Positions 26,758 to 34,824 of a DNA stretch of 64,000 nt are shown piece after piece. How positions within the stretch are numbered: the first letter of the stretch is position 1; each line of letters starts with the position of its first letter. This DNA comes from Variovorax boronicumulans (GTDB lineage: Bacteria; Pseudomonadota; Gammaproteobacteria; Burkholderiales; Burkholderiaceae_C). Below the pieces are notes generated by a model that ran no database searches, was not told the origin of the DNA, and worked only from the letters and a program-made list of their open reading frames with translations. Position numbers and translations under genes: made by a program. The stretch lies in NCBI RefSeq assembly GCF_007677875.1, contig NZ_VEDO01000005.1:186001-250000 (forward strand), written 5' to 3'.

Positions 26758-29562
26758 TCAGGGGCAGGTCGTGCCTGCCGGAATCAGCCGCGAGATGGCC
26801 GAGATGTCGCGGATGTCGACGACACCGTTCTGGTCGACGTCGGCCGCGGGCAGGAAGCCGGCCTGCCCTGTGCGCTTGCCCACGGCGGCTTTCGCGGCCG
26901 AAAGGTCCGGGCACGTGACCGCGTCGTTGCCGTCCACATCGCCATAGACATAGGGCTTCATGTCGTAGGCGTACAGCTTCATGGCCGTGCCGCTGTCCGG
27001 GCCGGCTGCGCGCAGCGCCACGAAGCCGCCGGTGGCGGCCTGCCGCTGGCTGATCGCGTTGCCGCTGTCGCGGTTGGGCGTGTCGCCGCTGTCGACTTCC
27101 TTGAGCGCGTAGTGCTGGTCGCTGCCGTCGCGTCCCGTGTAGAGGAACATCTTCGTCAGCCCGGTCTTCGCGTCGATGGGCGTGTGGAACCACACGGCCT
27201 GGTCCAGCGCCCGGTCGGCGACGGGCGTGCCTTCCGCGCCGTTCTGCTGCCGCGTGATCAGCGAGTGGTAGTCGCCGACGACGGTGCCGGCCGCCCCGTT
27301 GCCGCGGAACATCACGTTGGGATAGACGTTGGTGCCATGGATGAAGCTTTCCATGGTGTAGCCGTCCTGCCCCTCGTAGCGACCCGCCGCCGGGCTCCTG
27401 ACCGCCTCGAGCATGAACTTGAGGTTGTCCTGCGCCAGCGCCGGCTCGCCCTGCGGTGCGTTCGGGTTGCGCACCGGCACGAGCGTGTCGTCGCGCAGCA
27501 CCACCGGCGTGCGCGACAGCGACTCGGGTGCCGCCGGTGCGTTCGAGGTGGTGGTCGCCGGCTTGCTGCGGTTGGTCAGCACATAGCCCTTGGTTTCGCC
27601 GTTCTCCTGGAACGTCGAATCCGCGGACAGCAGCATGTAGGTGCGGCCCGGCTCGATCCGATTGGCCACACGCCAGGCCTTGGTGGTCGTCGCGTCCTTG
27701 TTCAGACGCAGGCCGGCCGGGTTGGCGATGAGTTCCTGCGGATTGAGGACCAGCGTGGTGCGGCCGTGCCTGGGCACGGCCTTGGTCTCGCTGGCGCCGG
27801 TCGCACGGAGAACCCCGTCCGGGCCATTGGCCGTCTTGTGCTGCTTGAGCTTGGTCGCCCCGTCGCTGAAGCGGACCTCGGCGAAGGCGTAAGGCGCTTG
27901 CAGGGAGGCCGTGTCCTCGAACCACGACACCGCCATGTTGCCGAAGGACAGCACATAGGTGGCGGTGTTCTCCACACCCACGCTCTGGTAGGCCGGCGCG
28001 GGATCGGCGCCGCGGGCCTTGACCGTCACCTGGCAGGGCCGCCCCGGCACCACCGCGCAATCCGACGGGCTGTAGCGGATGCTCTCCACCGCATAGCCGG
28101 CGGGCAGGCTGATGTTGTCGGCCGTGAAGCTGACGTTCTTCGTGCCGGCCGGTACATGGATGTCCAGCTTGGCATGGGTGTTCTTGCCGCCCCAGGTCCT
28201 GGCGCTGAAGGTCTCGCCGCCGTAGCGGAACGTGGCCGTGACACCGCTGGCGGGCAGGCCTGCGTCGGCGAGGTACTGGTCCGGATTGGCCACGGCCCAA
28301 TAGGCTTCCTTGGGCTGGCCGACAGCGGACCACAGGTAGCCGTTCGTGTGGTAGCCCGGGTCGGTCAGACCCCACCAGGACACCCGGTGCACGCCGCCCT
28401 GGTACTGGCGGTTCTTGCCAGCGGGCCCCACCGCATACTCCTTGAGCATGTTGAGCATCTTCGCGTAGTAGACGCCCTGGGCCATGAAGATCTCGTTCAT
28501 CTCGGGTCCGTTCTGGATCCGCTGGCCCTTGTCCAGGCCCAGCAGGGGGGCGGCCTCCAGTTCGGTGATGTCCACGTCCACGCCGATGTCCAGGTAGGTC
28601 TTCACCGTCCGCTCGAAGGCGTCCAGGTTCAGCCGCATGTTCAGGTGGCCCTGCGTGCCGATGACTTCGACCAGCGGCCGGGGCTTGCCATTGGCGTCCC
28701 GCAGGATGCGGCCCTTGCCGGCCGCCGACTCGGCCGCATAGCGCTCGTTGAACTCCTTGACCATGGCCGCGATGGCGTTGGCCTTGGACTCGCGCTCGTT
28801 GTCGTTGAAGTCGTTGTAGATCAGCCGGGCGGTGGTGTTCTGGCGCGCATGGAAGTACGCGTCGTACATGTAGTCCCAGCTCTTGCCACCCTTGGCATAG
28901 GCCTGGGCCCAACGCGCGGGACGCTCCTCGGGGCTGTAGCCCGAGCGCAGTGCGTTGCGCCAGTCGGCCGGGTTGTCGGGGTTGTCCTTGAAAGCTTCAT
29001 TCACCACGTCCCAGGCGTAGAGCTTGCGCGGTTCCTGGTCGAAGTGCGTGGCGACGGTGCGCACGTAGTACTCTAGGTTGGCCTTGGCCGTCGCGTTGTC
29101 CCAGGGCGTCTCCCACCGGCCTTCGGGCGTCAGCACGTTGGCGGCCGGCCAGGTCGGCGACTGGTTGTGCCAGATCAGCACATGCCCCGTGATTTTGACC
29201 CCGGCGGCATTGGCCGCGGCGATGTCGGTGTTGACGCCGGCGGCCGGGTTCAGGAAGCCCGGGTTCTCGTCGGTGCGGCCGCCGCCCCAGATGGACTGGG
29301 GCTTGAGGTTGTTCTCGGGCGTCACCGCATTGAAGTGCTTGCGCCGCATCGCCGAGGCCGAGTCCTCGCCGGGCTGCACATTGGGTGCATAGGTGGCAGC
29401 ACTGGGCCCGGTGGTGCCGATCAGGAAGTGGTTCTTGTAGACCTCCTTCAGGGCCGGCCAGTCGGCGGGATTCGTCGGCCGATCGGCGGCCAGGGCGGCG
29501 CCAGCGGCGAACAGCGTGGGAAGGGCAACGCAGACCGCGTTGCGTTGGAATCTGTCGAGCAT
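26758..29562 (-). CDS. GH10 endo-1,4-beta-xylanase with C-terminal dockerin
   Basis: Secreted xylan-cleaving enzyme of 934 residues. A signal peptide ends at about residue 26 (AGAALAA). The GH10 domain spans about 30-430: acid/base Glu189 in WDVVNEA, nucleophile Glu334 in DITELE, and the conserved WHNQSP and WWGLTDP blocks. Residues about 430-865 match nothing I recognise and are rich in beta-strand patterns, perhaps carbohydrate-binding or Ig-like modules. The last 68 residues form a type I dockerin with two calcium loops: GDVDGNDAVTCPD and ADVDQNGVVDIRD, both with Asp/Asn at positions 1, 3, 5 and Asp at 12. A cohesin/PEP-CTERM gene ends 39 bp upstream. Export by Sec, then possibly by the type II system encoded downstream, is inferred. 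Confidence 0.92.
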   Translation of the reverse strand: MLDRFQRNAVCVALPTLFAAGAALAADRPTNPADWPALKEVYKNHFLIGTTGPSAATYAPNVQPGEDSASAMRRKHFNAVTPENNLKPQSIWGGGRTDENPGFLNPAAGVNTDIAAANAAGVKITGHVLIWHNQSPTWPAANVLTPEGRWETPWDNATAKANLEYYVRTVATHFDQEPRKLYAWDVVNEAFKDNPDNPADWRNALRSGYSPEERPARWAQAYAKGGKSWDYMYDAYFHARQNTTARLIYNDFNDNERESKANAIAAMVKEFNERYAAESAAGKGRILRDANGKPRPLVEVIGTQGHLNMRLNLDAFERTVKTYLDIGVDVDITELEAAPLLGLDKGQRIQNGPEMNEIFMAQGVYYAKMLNMLKEYAVGPAGKNRQYQGGVHRVSWWGLTDPGYHTNGYLWSAVGQPKEAYWAVANPDQYLADAGLPASGVTATFRYGGETFSARTWGGKNTHAKLDIHVPAGTKNVSFTADNISLPAGYAVESIRYSPSDCAVVPGRPCQVTVKARGADPAPAYQSVGVENTATYVLSFGNMAVSWFEDTASLQAPYAFAEVRFSDGATKLKQHKTANGPDGVLRATGASETKAVPRHGRTTLVLNPQELIANPAGLRLNKDATTTKAWRVANRIEPGRTYMLLSADSTFQENGETKGYVLTNRSKPATTTSNAPAAPESLSRTPVVLRDDTLVPVRNPNAPQGEPALAQDNLKFMLEAVRSPAAGRYEGQDGYTMESFIHGTNVYPNVMFRGNGAAGTVVGDYHSLITRQQNGAEGTPVADRALDQAVWFHTPIDAKTGLTKMFLYTGRDGSDQHYALKEVDSGDTPNRDSGNAISQRQAATGGFVALRAAGPDSGTAMKLYAYDMKPYVYGDVDGNDAVTCPDLSAAKAAVGKRTGQAGFLPAADVDQNGVVDIRDISAISRLIPAGTTCP

Positions 29563-29601
29563 CTTGTGCGTTCCTTTGTTGGGTCTTCGGGGGCCGAGGT
29601 C

Positions 29602-30177
29602 TCAGCGCGCCCGGGGCCTGATCGCACGGCCGCCGAGCAGGGCGAAGAGCCCGGTCGCGGCCAGGAACAGGCTGCCGGGTTCCGGCACCGCGGTGACCTC
29701 GGCCGTGAACTCCCGCGCCTCGATGGCGATGTCCGCCAGGTTCGAATCGAGGAAGCCCAGGTCGGAGAAGCTGAAGCTGGCCAGGCCGCTGTGCTGGACG
29801 TTGAACGAGAACGTGGCCAGATCGCCCGAGCCGTCGACGCCCGCGAGCGGTCCGATCAGCCCGCCGAGCACGAACGAGATCGAGCCGCCCAGGTTGTCGA
29901 TGCTGCCGGCGTCGAAGAAGGTGGTCGCGCCCGTGCTCTGCAGGAACGTGCCCTCCGTGCCCGCGACGGCCCGCAGCAAGGACGGATCGAAGTTCAGCGT
30001 GAACTGGTAGCCGTAGAGGTCCACGACATCCCGTGCGCTGACGGTGAGCGCGATGCCGGTGGCCGAAGCCACCGTCGACATTTCCAGGACCGGTGCGGCC
30101 TGCGCGGGAGACAAGAACGCCAGCGCGAGCGCGCATGCTCCCGCAGCATGCGATGCGAGACGCAATGGATTCAGCAT
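29602..30177 (-). CDS. Cohesin-domain protein with PEP-CTERM anchor
   Basis: Secreted protein of 191 residues. Signal peptide to about residue 27. A cohesin-type beta-sandwich covers about 30-160: LTVSARDVVDLYGYQFTLNF, DPSLLRAV, GSGDLATFSFNV and SNLADI are typical. A PEP-CTERM sorting signal follows: VPEPGSLFL at 164, a hydrophobic helix, then the basic tail RAIRPRAR. Exosortase would process it and deliver it to the outer surface. The ATG at 30177 has AAGGAA at good spacing. As the gene just upstream of the dockerin xylanase, it is the obvious candidate receptor. Cohesin-fold PEP-CTERM proteins are known; the partner pairing is inference. Confidence 0.88.
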   Translation of the reverse strand: MLNPLRLASHAAGACALALAFLSPAQAAPVLEMSTVASATGIALTVSARDVVDLYGYQFTLNFDPSLLRAVAGTEGTFLQSTGATTFFDAGSIDNLGGSISFVLGGLIGPLAGVDGSGDLATFSFNVQHSGLASFSFSDLGFLDSNLADIAIEAREFTAEVTAVPEPGSLFLAATGLFALLGGRAIRPRAR

Positions 30178-30679
30178 GTGATTTCCTTTTTGGATGGTTG
30201 ATGGCCTGGTTGCACTTGTGGAGCAGGCATGGCGAAACCGACGCGGTCGCGCCTGCTGCTGGGGGACAGTCCCGAAGCCACGCCGCCGTTGCCCGGCCCG
30301 TGGCTCCGACCCTGAATCAGGATGCGGCGTGGTCTCGCCGGGCGGTGGTGCGCAGTGGCACGGCCGCCGGAACGTCCGCGATCCGGTGTCTGGTCGCTGG
30401 GGCCGCCGCTGGCGCGTGGTGCAGGCGCCGTGGTGGCGCTGCGCGGGCAGAGAGCCGGCGCCGCGTCGGAGCATCCGCCTCGGTCCTGCGCGGTGCGCAG
30501 GCGCGCGCCGGCGCGGCGACGGCATGGGCGTGTGCGTGGCCAGTCGGGCGGATGGTCGGGATGGGATGGCGCAGCGGTCGCGGCATGGGCGTCTTGTCTC
30601 CGGTTGGGGTGCAGGCCTTAGGTGTCAGGGCCCTGCGCGTCTGCGGCCTTCTTCTGTGCAGGCCGTCAGCGACGCGGCG
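30178..30679. other. Intergenic region upstream of the cohesin gene
   Basis: About 500 bp of very GC-rich DNA that must contain the promoter of the cohesin-xylanase unit near its left end. Open frames exist in several frames but none shows protein-family features or a ribosome-binding site. Confidence 0.4.
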
Positions 30680-30741
30680 CGAAGATTAGGTTTCGCGCCT
30701 GCCCGGGTCCACTGAATGTTTTGCCACGACCCATTCCAAAC
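30680..30741 (+). repeat. 62-bp inverted repeat, copy A (distal to lysR start)
   Basis: Matches, in opposite orientation, the lysR promoter/start region at 31764-31825 without gaps. Most positions are identical, including CGAAG.TTAGGTTTCG and TCCACTGAATGTTTTGC. It lies 44 bp beyond the lysR stop and even repeats the ATG and the first eleven codons in similar form (MFCHDPFQTVM against MFCENPFPTLM). Confidence 0.85.
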
Positions 30742-30784
30742 CGTGATGGGTCAGCGGGCCGATGCCCCGCTGGCGGCCGGCCGT

Positions 30785-31789
30785 TCAGACCATGGAGGGC
30801 GTCGGCGCCAGGTCCGCCATGTCGCGCAGCACCTCGATGAAGGCCTGCGCCGATGGCGTGGGCGGCTCCCCGATCCGCGTGATCACGCCATAGCTCGGCA
30901 TGCGGTCGGGCAGCTCGACCGGAATGCGCGAGAGCAGCCCGCGGTCCACATACTTCTGGATCAGCGCGGCGGACTGCAGCGACAGCATGTGGGTGGTGTT
31001 CATGAGTTCCAGCGCGAACAGGAACGAGGGCGTCTCGACCACACCCGCCGTGAGCGACAGGCCGGCACCGCCGAACAGATCGTCCGACACCCTGCGCACG
31101 GCCGTGGAGCCCGGGTACAGGATCCATGGCCAGTGCGCGAGTTCGCTCAGCGCGAGGTCCGTGGCACCGCGCAGCGGATGGTGCGGGCCGCCGGTCACGT
31201 GCAGGGGCTCGGCCGACAGGCGCTCGTAGTGGAACTGGGCGCGCTGGGCGTCGTCGGTGAAGCGACCGATCATGAGGTCGATCTTGCGCTTGGACAACCA
31301 GGCGATCAGCTGGTCGCTGCTCTGCTCCAGGATCTTGATGACCAGGAGCGGGCGCTGGCGCTGGATCTCCTCCACCGCGGCCACGAGCAGATGCGCGGCC
31401 GACCCCGTAATCGCACCGACCGTCAGGTGGCCATGGCCGCCTTGCTTCAGCGCATTGAACTTCTCCACGAAGCGGCGCTGCCCGTCCAGCGCGGCGCTGG
31501 CGTAGCGCAGCGTGAACGCCCCCAGCTCATTGGGCCGCATGCCGCGCGAGAGGCGGTCGAACAGCCGTGCCTCCAGGATCTCCTCGATGTCCATCAGGAT
31601 CTTCGTGGCGGCAGGTTGCGTGACGTGCATCTGCTCGGCCGTCAGCCGCAGGTTGCGGGTGCGCCCGAGGATGTCCAGGAACTGCAGATGCCGGAACCGC
31701 AGGCGTGCACAAGCCTGCGCCAAAGTCAAGGGTTTACCCGGATACTGGTCTGAAGTCATAAGCGTTGGGAATGGATTCTCGCAAAACAT
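30785..31789 (-). CDS. LysR-family regulator (GbpR-like), divergent from the TRAP operon
   Basis: Protein of 334 residues. The winged HTH is FRHLQFLDILGRTRNLRLTAEQMHVTQPAATKILMDIE, with the P-A-A-T-K variant seen in GbpR-type sugar regulators. An effector-binding domain follows (about 110-320). The start is uncertain: MFCENP at 31789 or MTSDQY at 31759; neither has a strong ribosome-binding site. Divergent from dctP with a 126-bp gap, it probably controls the TRAP/dehydratase operon. Inverted repeats lie at its start and just past its stop. Confidence 0.9.
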   Translation of the reverse strand: MFCENPFPTLMTSDQYPGKPLTLAQACARLRFRHLQFLDILGRTRNLRLTAEQMHVTQPAATKILMDIEEILEARLFDRLSRGMRPNELGAFTLRYASAALDGQRRFVEKFNALKQGGHGHLTVGAITGSAAHLLVAAVEEIQRQRPLLVIKILEQSSDQLIAWLSKRKIDLMIGRFTDDAQRAQFHYERLSAEPLHVTGGPHHPLRGATDLALSELAHWPWILYPGSTAVRRVSDDLFGGAGLSLTAGVVETPSFLFALELMNTTHMLSLQSAALIQKYVDRGLLSRIPVELPDRMPSYGVITRIGEPPTPSAQAFIEVLRDMADLAPTPSMV

Positions 31790-31825
31790 TCAGTGGACCC
31801 GCGGGGGGCCGAAACCTAACCTTCG
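31764..31825 (-). repeat. 62-bp inverted repeat, copy B (lysR/dctP promoter region)
   Basis: Partner of copy A at 30680-30741. It covers the first 26 bp of the longer lysR frame and the adjoining part of the divergent intergenic region, where a LysR operator is expected. Confidence 0.85.
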
Positions 31826-31915
31826 GCCCGCGCTGATCCAGGCCACCCAAAACAAGCCGGACGCGCCGAGGTCCTCCCCTGCGGGGTCCCGCCATTCCAA
31901 CGAAGACAAGACACC

Positions 31916-32923
31916 ATGCACTTCAAGACCCTCGCCCTGGCCGCTACCCTGCTGGCCGCGCTGGCCGCCCCCGTCGCAGCCCAGATCAAGGAACACACCT
32001 TCAAGGTCGGCATCGGCCTGAGCGACGACCACCCGCAGGCCCAGGCCGTGCGCCACTTCGCCGAGCGCCTGCAGGCCAAGAGCGGCGGCAAGATGAACGC
32101 CAAGCTGTTCGCCAGCGGCACGCTGGGCAACGACGTGAGCATGACCTCCGCGCTGCGCGGCGGCACGCTGGAGATGACGATCCCTGATTCGTCGACGCTG
32201 ATGTCGCTGATCAAGCCCTTCGGCGTGCTGAATCTGCCACTGACCTTCAACAACGAGCAGGAAGCCGACGCCGTGCTCGACGGCCCCTTCGGCCAGAAGT
32301 TGCTGGCTATGCTGCCCGAGAAGGGCCTGGTCGGCCTGGGCTTCTGGGAGAACGGCTTTCGCCACGTGACCAACTCGCGCCGCCCGATCACCAAGGCCGA
32401 CGACCTGGCCGGCCTGAAGCTGCGCGTGATCCAGAGCCCGTTGTTCCTGGACACCTTCAATGCGCTGGGCAGCAACGCCATGCCCATGCCCTTCACCGAG
32501 CTCTACACGGCCATGGAGCAGTCCGCCGTTGACGGCCAGGAGAACCCGCCCGCCACCATCCTGGCCAGCAAGTTCTACGAAGTGCAGAAGCACCTGGTGC
32601 TGTCGCGCCACATGTACAGCGCCTGGGTGCTGCTGATGTCCAAGAAGACCTGGGACGGCCTGTCGGCCGAAGAGCGCAAGATCGTGCAGGAGGCCGCACG
32701 TGAGGCCACGCTGTTCGAGCGCAAGACGATCCGCGCCTTCAGCGAGAACGCGCTGGGCGAGCTCAAGAAGAACGGCATGCAGATCACCGAGCTGCCCGCC
32801 GCCGAGCAGGGCAAGCTGCGCGCCAAGCTGCAGCCGGTGCTGGCGAAGTACGGCAAGGAATTCGGCGAAGAGACCACCTCCGAGATGACGGCCGAGCTGG
32901 CCAAGGCGCGCGGCGGCAAGTAA
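31916..32923 (+). CDS. dctP: TRAP transporter substrate-binding protein (DctP)
   Basis: Periplasmic receptor of a tripartite ATP-independent transporter, 335 residues. Signal peptide MHFKTLALAATLLAALAAPVAAQ. DctP hallmarks: VGIGLSDDHPQAQAVRHFAERL, FWENGFRHVTNSRRPI, LAGLKLRVIQSPLFLDTFNALGSNAMPMPFTELYTAMEQSAVDGQENPP; the Arg in LKLRV contacts the carboxylate. The ligand is likely a sugar acid, inferred from the sugar-acid dehydratases in the same operon. Confidence 0.93.
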   Translation: MHFKTLALAATLLAALAAPVAAQIKEHTFKVGIGLSDDHPQAQAVRHFAERLQAKSGGKMNAKLFASGTLGNDVSMTSALRGGTLEMTIPDSSTLMSLIKPFGVLNLPLTFNNEQEADAVLDGPFGQKLLAMLPEKGLVGLGFWENGFRHVTNSRRPITKADDLAGLKLRVIQSPLFLDTFNALGSNAMPMPFTELYTAMEQSAVDGQENPPATILASKFYEVQKHLVLSRHMYSAWVLLMSKKTWDGLSAEERKIVQEAAREATLFERKTIRAFSENALGELKKNGMQITELPAAEQGKLRAKLQPVLAKYGKEFGEETTSEMTAELAKARGGK

Positions 32924-32989
32924 GCCGCCCGCCATGGCGCCGCGCCACGCGCGGCGCCCCTCCGTCCGCTTCCTGCAACGTCCCAACCC

Positions 32990-34771
32990 ATGACAACAAG
33001 AACACGCGGCCCGTTCCGCTCCCGCGAGTGGTTCGCCGCCCCCGAGCGTTCGGACATGACCGCGCTCTACCTCGAGCGCTTCATGAACTACGGCCTCACG
33101 CCCGAGGAACTGCGCTCGGGCCGGCCCATCATCGGCATCGCGCAGACAGGCAGCGACCTGTCGCCCTGCAACCGCATCCATCTGGACCTCGCCCGCCGCG
33201 TGCGCGACGGCATCCGTGACGCGGGCGGCATTCCGATGGAATTCCCGGTCCATCCCATCTTCGAGAACTGCCGCCGCCCCACGGCCGCGTTGGACCGCAA
33301 CCTGGCCTACCTGGGCCTGGTGGAGATCCTGTACGGCTACCCCATCGACGCCGTGGTGCTGACCACGGGCTGCGACAAGACCACACCGGCCGGCGTGATG
33401 GCCGCCGCGACGGTGGACATCCCGGCCATCGTGCTCTCCGGCGGCCCCATGCTGGACGGCTGGCACGAAGGCCAGCTCGTCGGCTCGGGCACGGTGATCT
33501 GGCGCAGCCGCCGCCAGCTCGCGGCCGGCGAGATCGACGAGGAGGAATTCCTGCAGCGTGCCTGCAGCAGCGCGCCCTCGGCAGGCCACTGCAACACCAT
33601 GGGCACGGCATCGACCATGAACGCCGTGGCCGAGGCGCTGGGGCTGTCGCTGCCCGGCTGCGCCGCCATCCCCGCGCCCTACCGCGAGCGCGGGCAGATG
33701 GCCTACGCCACCGGCCGGCGCATCGTGGAGATGGCGCACGAAGACCTGCGGCCCTCGCGCATCCTCACGCGCGAGAGTTTCCTGAACGCGCTGTCGGTCG
33801 TCAGCGTGGCCGGCGGCAGCAGCAACGCGCAGGTGCACATCATGGCCATGGCGCGCCACGCGGGCGTGCAACTCGCGCCACGCGACTGGACCGAACACGG
33901 CTACGACCTGCCGCTGCTGCTGAACATGCAGCCCGCGGGCCAGTTCCTCGGCGAGCGCTTCTTCCGCGCCGGCGGCGTGCCGGCGCTGATGTGGGAGCTG
34001 CAGCAGGCCGGCCGCCTGCACGCTGGCTGCGCCAGCGTCACGGGCAAGACCGTGGGCGAGAACCTGCAGGGCCGCGAGACCTCGGACCGCGAGGTCATCC
34101 GCCGCTTCGACGATCCGCTCATGCACAAGGCCGGCTTCATGGTGCTCAGCGGCAACCTGTTCGACTTCGGCATCATGAAGACCTCGGTGATCTCCGAGGC
34201 CTTCCGCCAGCGCTACCTGAGCCGGCCCGGACAGGAGGGCATTTTCGAAGCCCGCGCCGTGGTGTTCGAGGGCGCGGACGACTACCACGCACGCATCAAC
34301 GATCCGGCCCTCGACATCGACGAAGGCTGCATCCTGGTGATGCGCGGCGCGGGCCCCATCGGCTGGCCTGGCTCGGCCGAGGTCGTCAACATGCAGCCGC
34401 CCGACGCGCTGATCAAGCGGGGCATCAACACGCTGCCCACGCTCGGCGACGGGCGCCAGTCGGGCACGGCGGACAGCCCCTCCATCCTCAACGTCTCGCC
34501 CGAAAGCGCGGTGGGCGGCGGCCTGGCCTGGCTCGCGAGCGGCGACATGCTGCGCATCGACCTCAACACCGGCCGCTGCGACGCGCTCGTGGCGCCCGAG
34601 GAGATCGCCCGCCGTAAGCGCGAACTGCCGGCACCGCCGGTGCCGGCCAGCCAGTCGCCGTGGGAAGCGCTGTACCGCGAGAAGACCGGCCAGTTGGTCG
34701 ATGGCGCGACGCTGGACTTCGCGCTGGACTTCACGCGCATCGCCGAGCGCACGCCGCGCCACAACCACTGA
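32990..34771 (+). CDS. IlvD/EDD-family pentonate dehydratase (XylD-like)
   Basis: Fe-S dehydratase of 593 residues, converting a D-xylonate or L-arabonate type acid to its 2-keto-3-deoxy form. Cluster Cys residues are Cys60 (SDLSPCNRIH), Cys128 (TTGCDKTTP) and Cys201 (AGHCNTMGTASTM). The sugar-acid subgroup differs from IlvD in these blocks. Length fits Caulobacter XylD-type enzymes. It lies between dctP and an FAH-family gene whose XylX-like product would use its product. Arabonate or galactonate cannot be excluded as substrate. Confidence 0.88.
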   Translation: MTTRTRGPFRSREWFAAPERSDMTALYLERFMNYGLTPEELRSGRPIIGIAQTGSDLSPCNRIHLDLARRVRDGIRDAGGIPMEFPVHPIFENCRRPTAALDRNLAYLGLVEILYGYPIDAVVLTTGCDKTTPAGVMAAATVDIPAIVLSGGPMLDGWHEGQLVGSGTVIWRSRRQLAAGEIDEEEFLQRACSSAPSAGHCNTMGTASTMNAVAEALGLSLPGCAAIPAPYRERGQMAYATGRRIVEMAHEDLRPSRILTRESFLNALSVVSVAGGSSNAQVHIMAMARHAGVQLAPRDWTEHGYDLPLLLNMQPAGQFLGERFFRAGGVPALMWELQQAGRLHAGCASVTGKTVGENLQGRETSDREVIRRFDDPLMHKAGFMVLSGNLFDFGIMKTSVISEAFRQRYLSRPGQEGIFEARAVVFEGADDYHARINDPALDIDEGCILVMRGAGPIGWPGSAEVVNMQPPDALIKRGINTLPTLGDGRQSGTADSPSILNVSPESAVGGGLAWLASGDMLRIDLNTGRCDALVAPEEIARRKRELPAPPVPASQSPWEALYREKTGQLVDGATLDFALDFTRIAERTPRHNH

Positions 34772-34824
34772 CCTGCACGCATGGATGGCCGCCATCCATC
34801 CGTCAATTTTTCGAAGGACTTTTC

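Noticed and set aside
30194-30715. Long open frames upstream of the cohesin gene
   Set aside because: Composition is typical of chance frames in GC-rich DNA (Arg/Pro/Gly-rich in all frames), with no motif or start signal.
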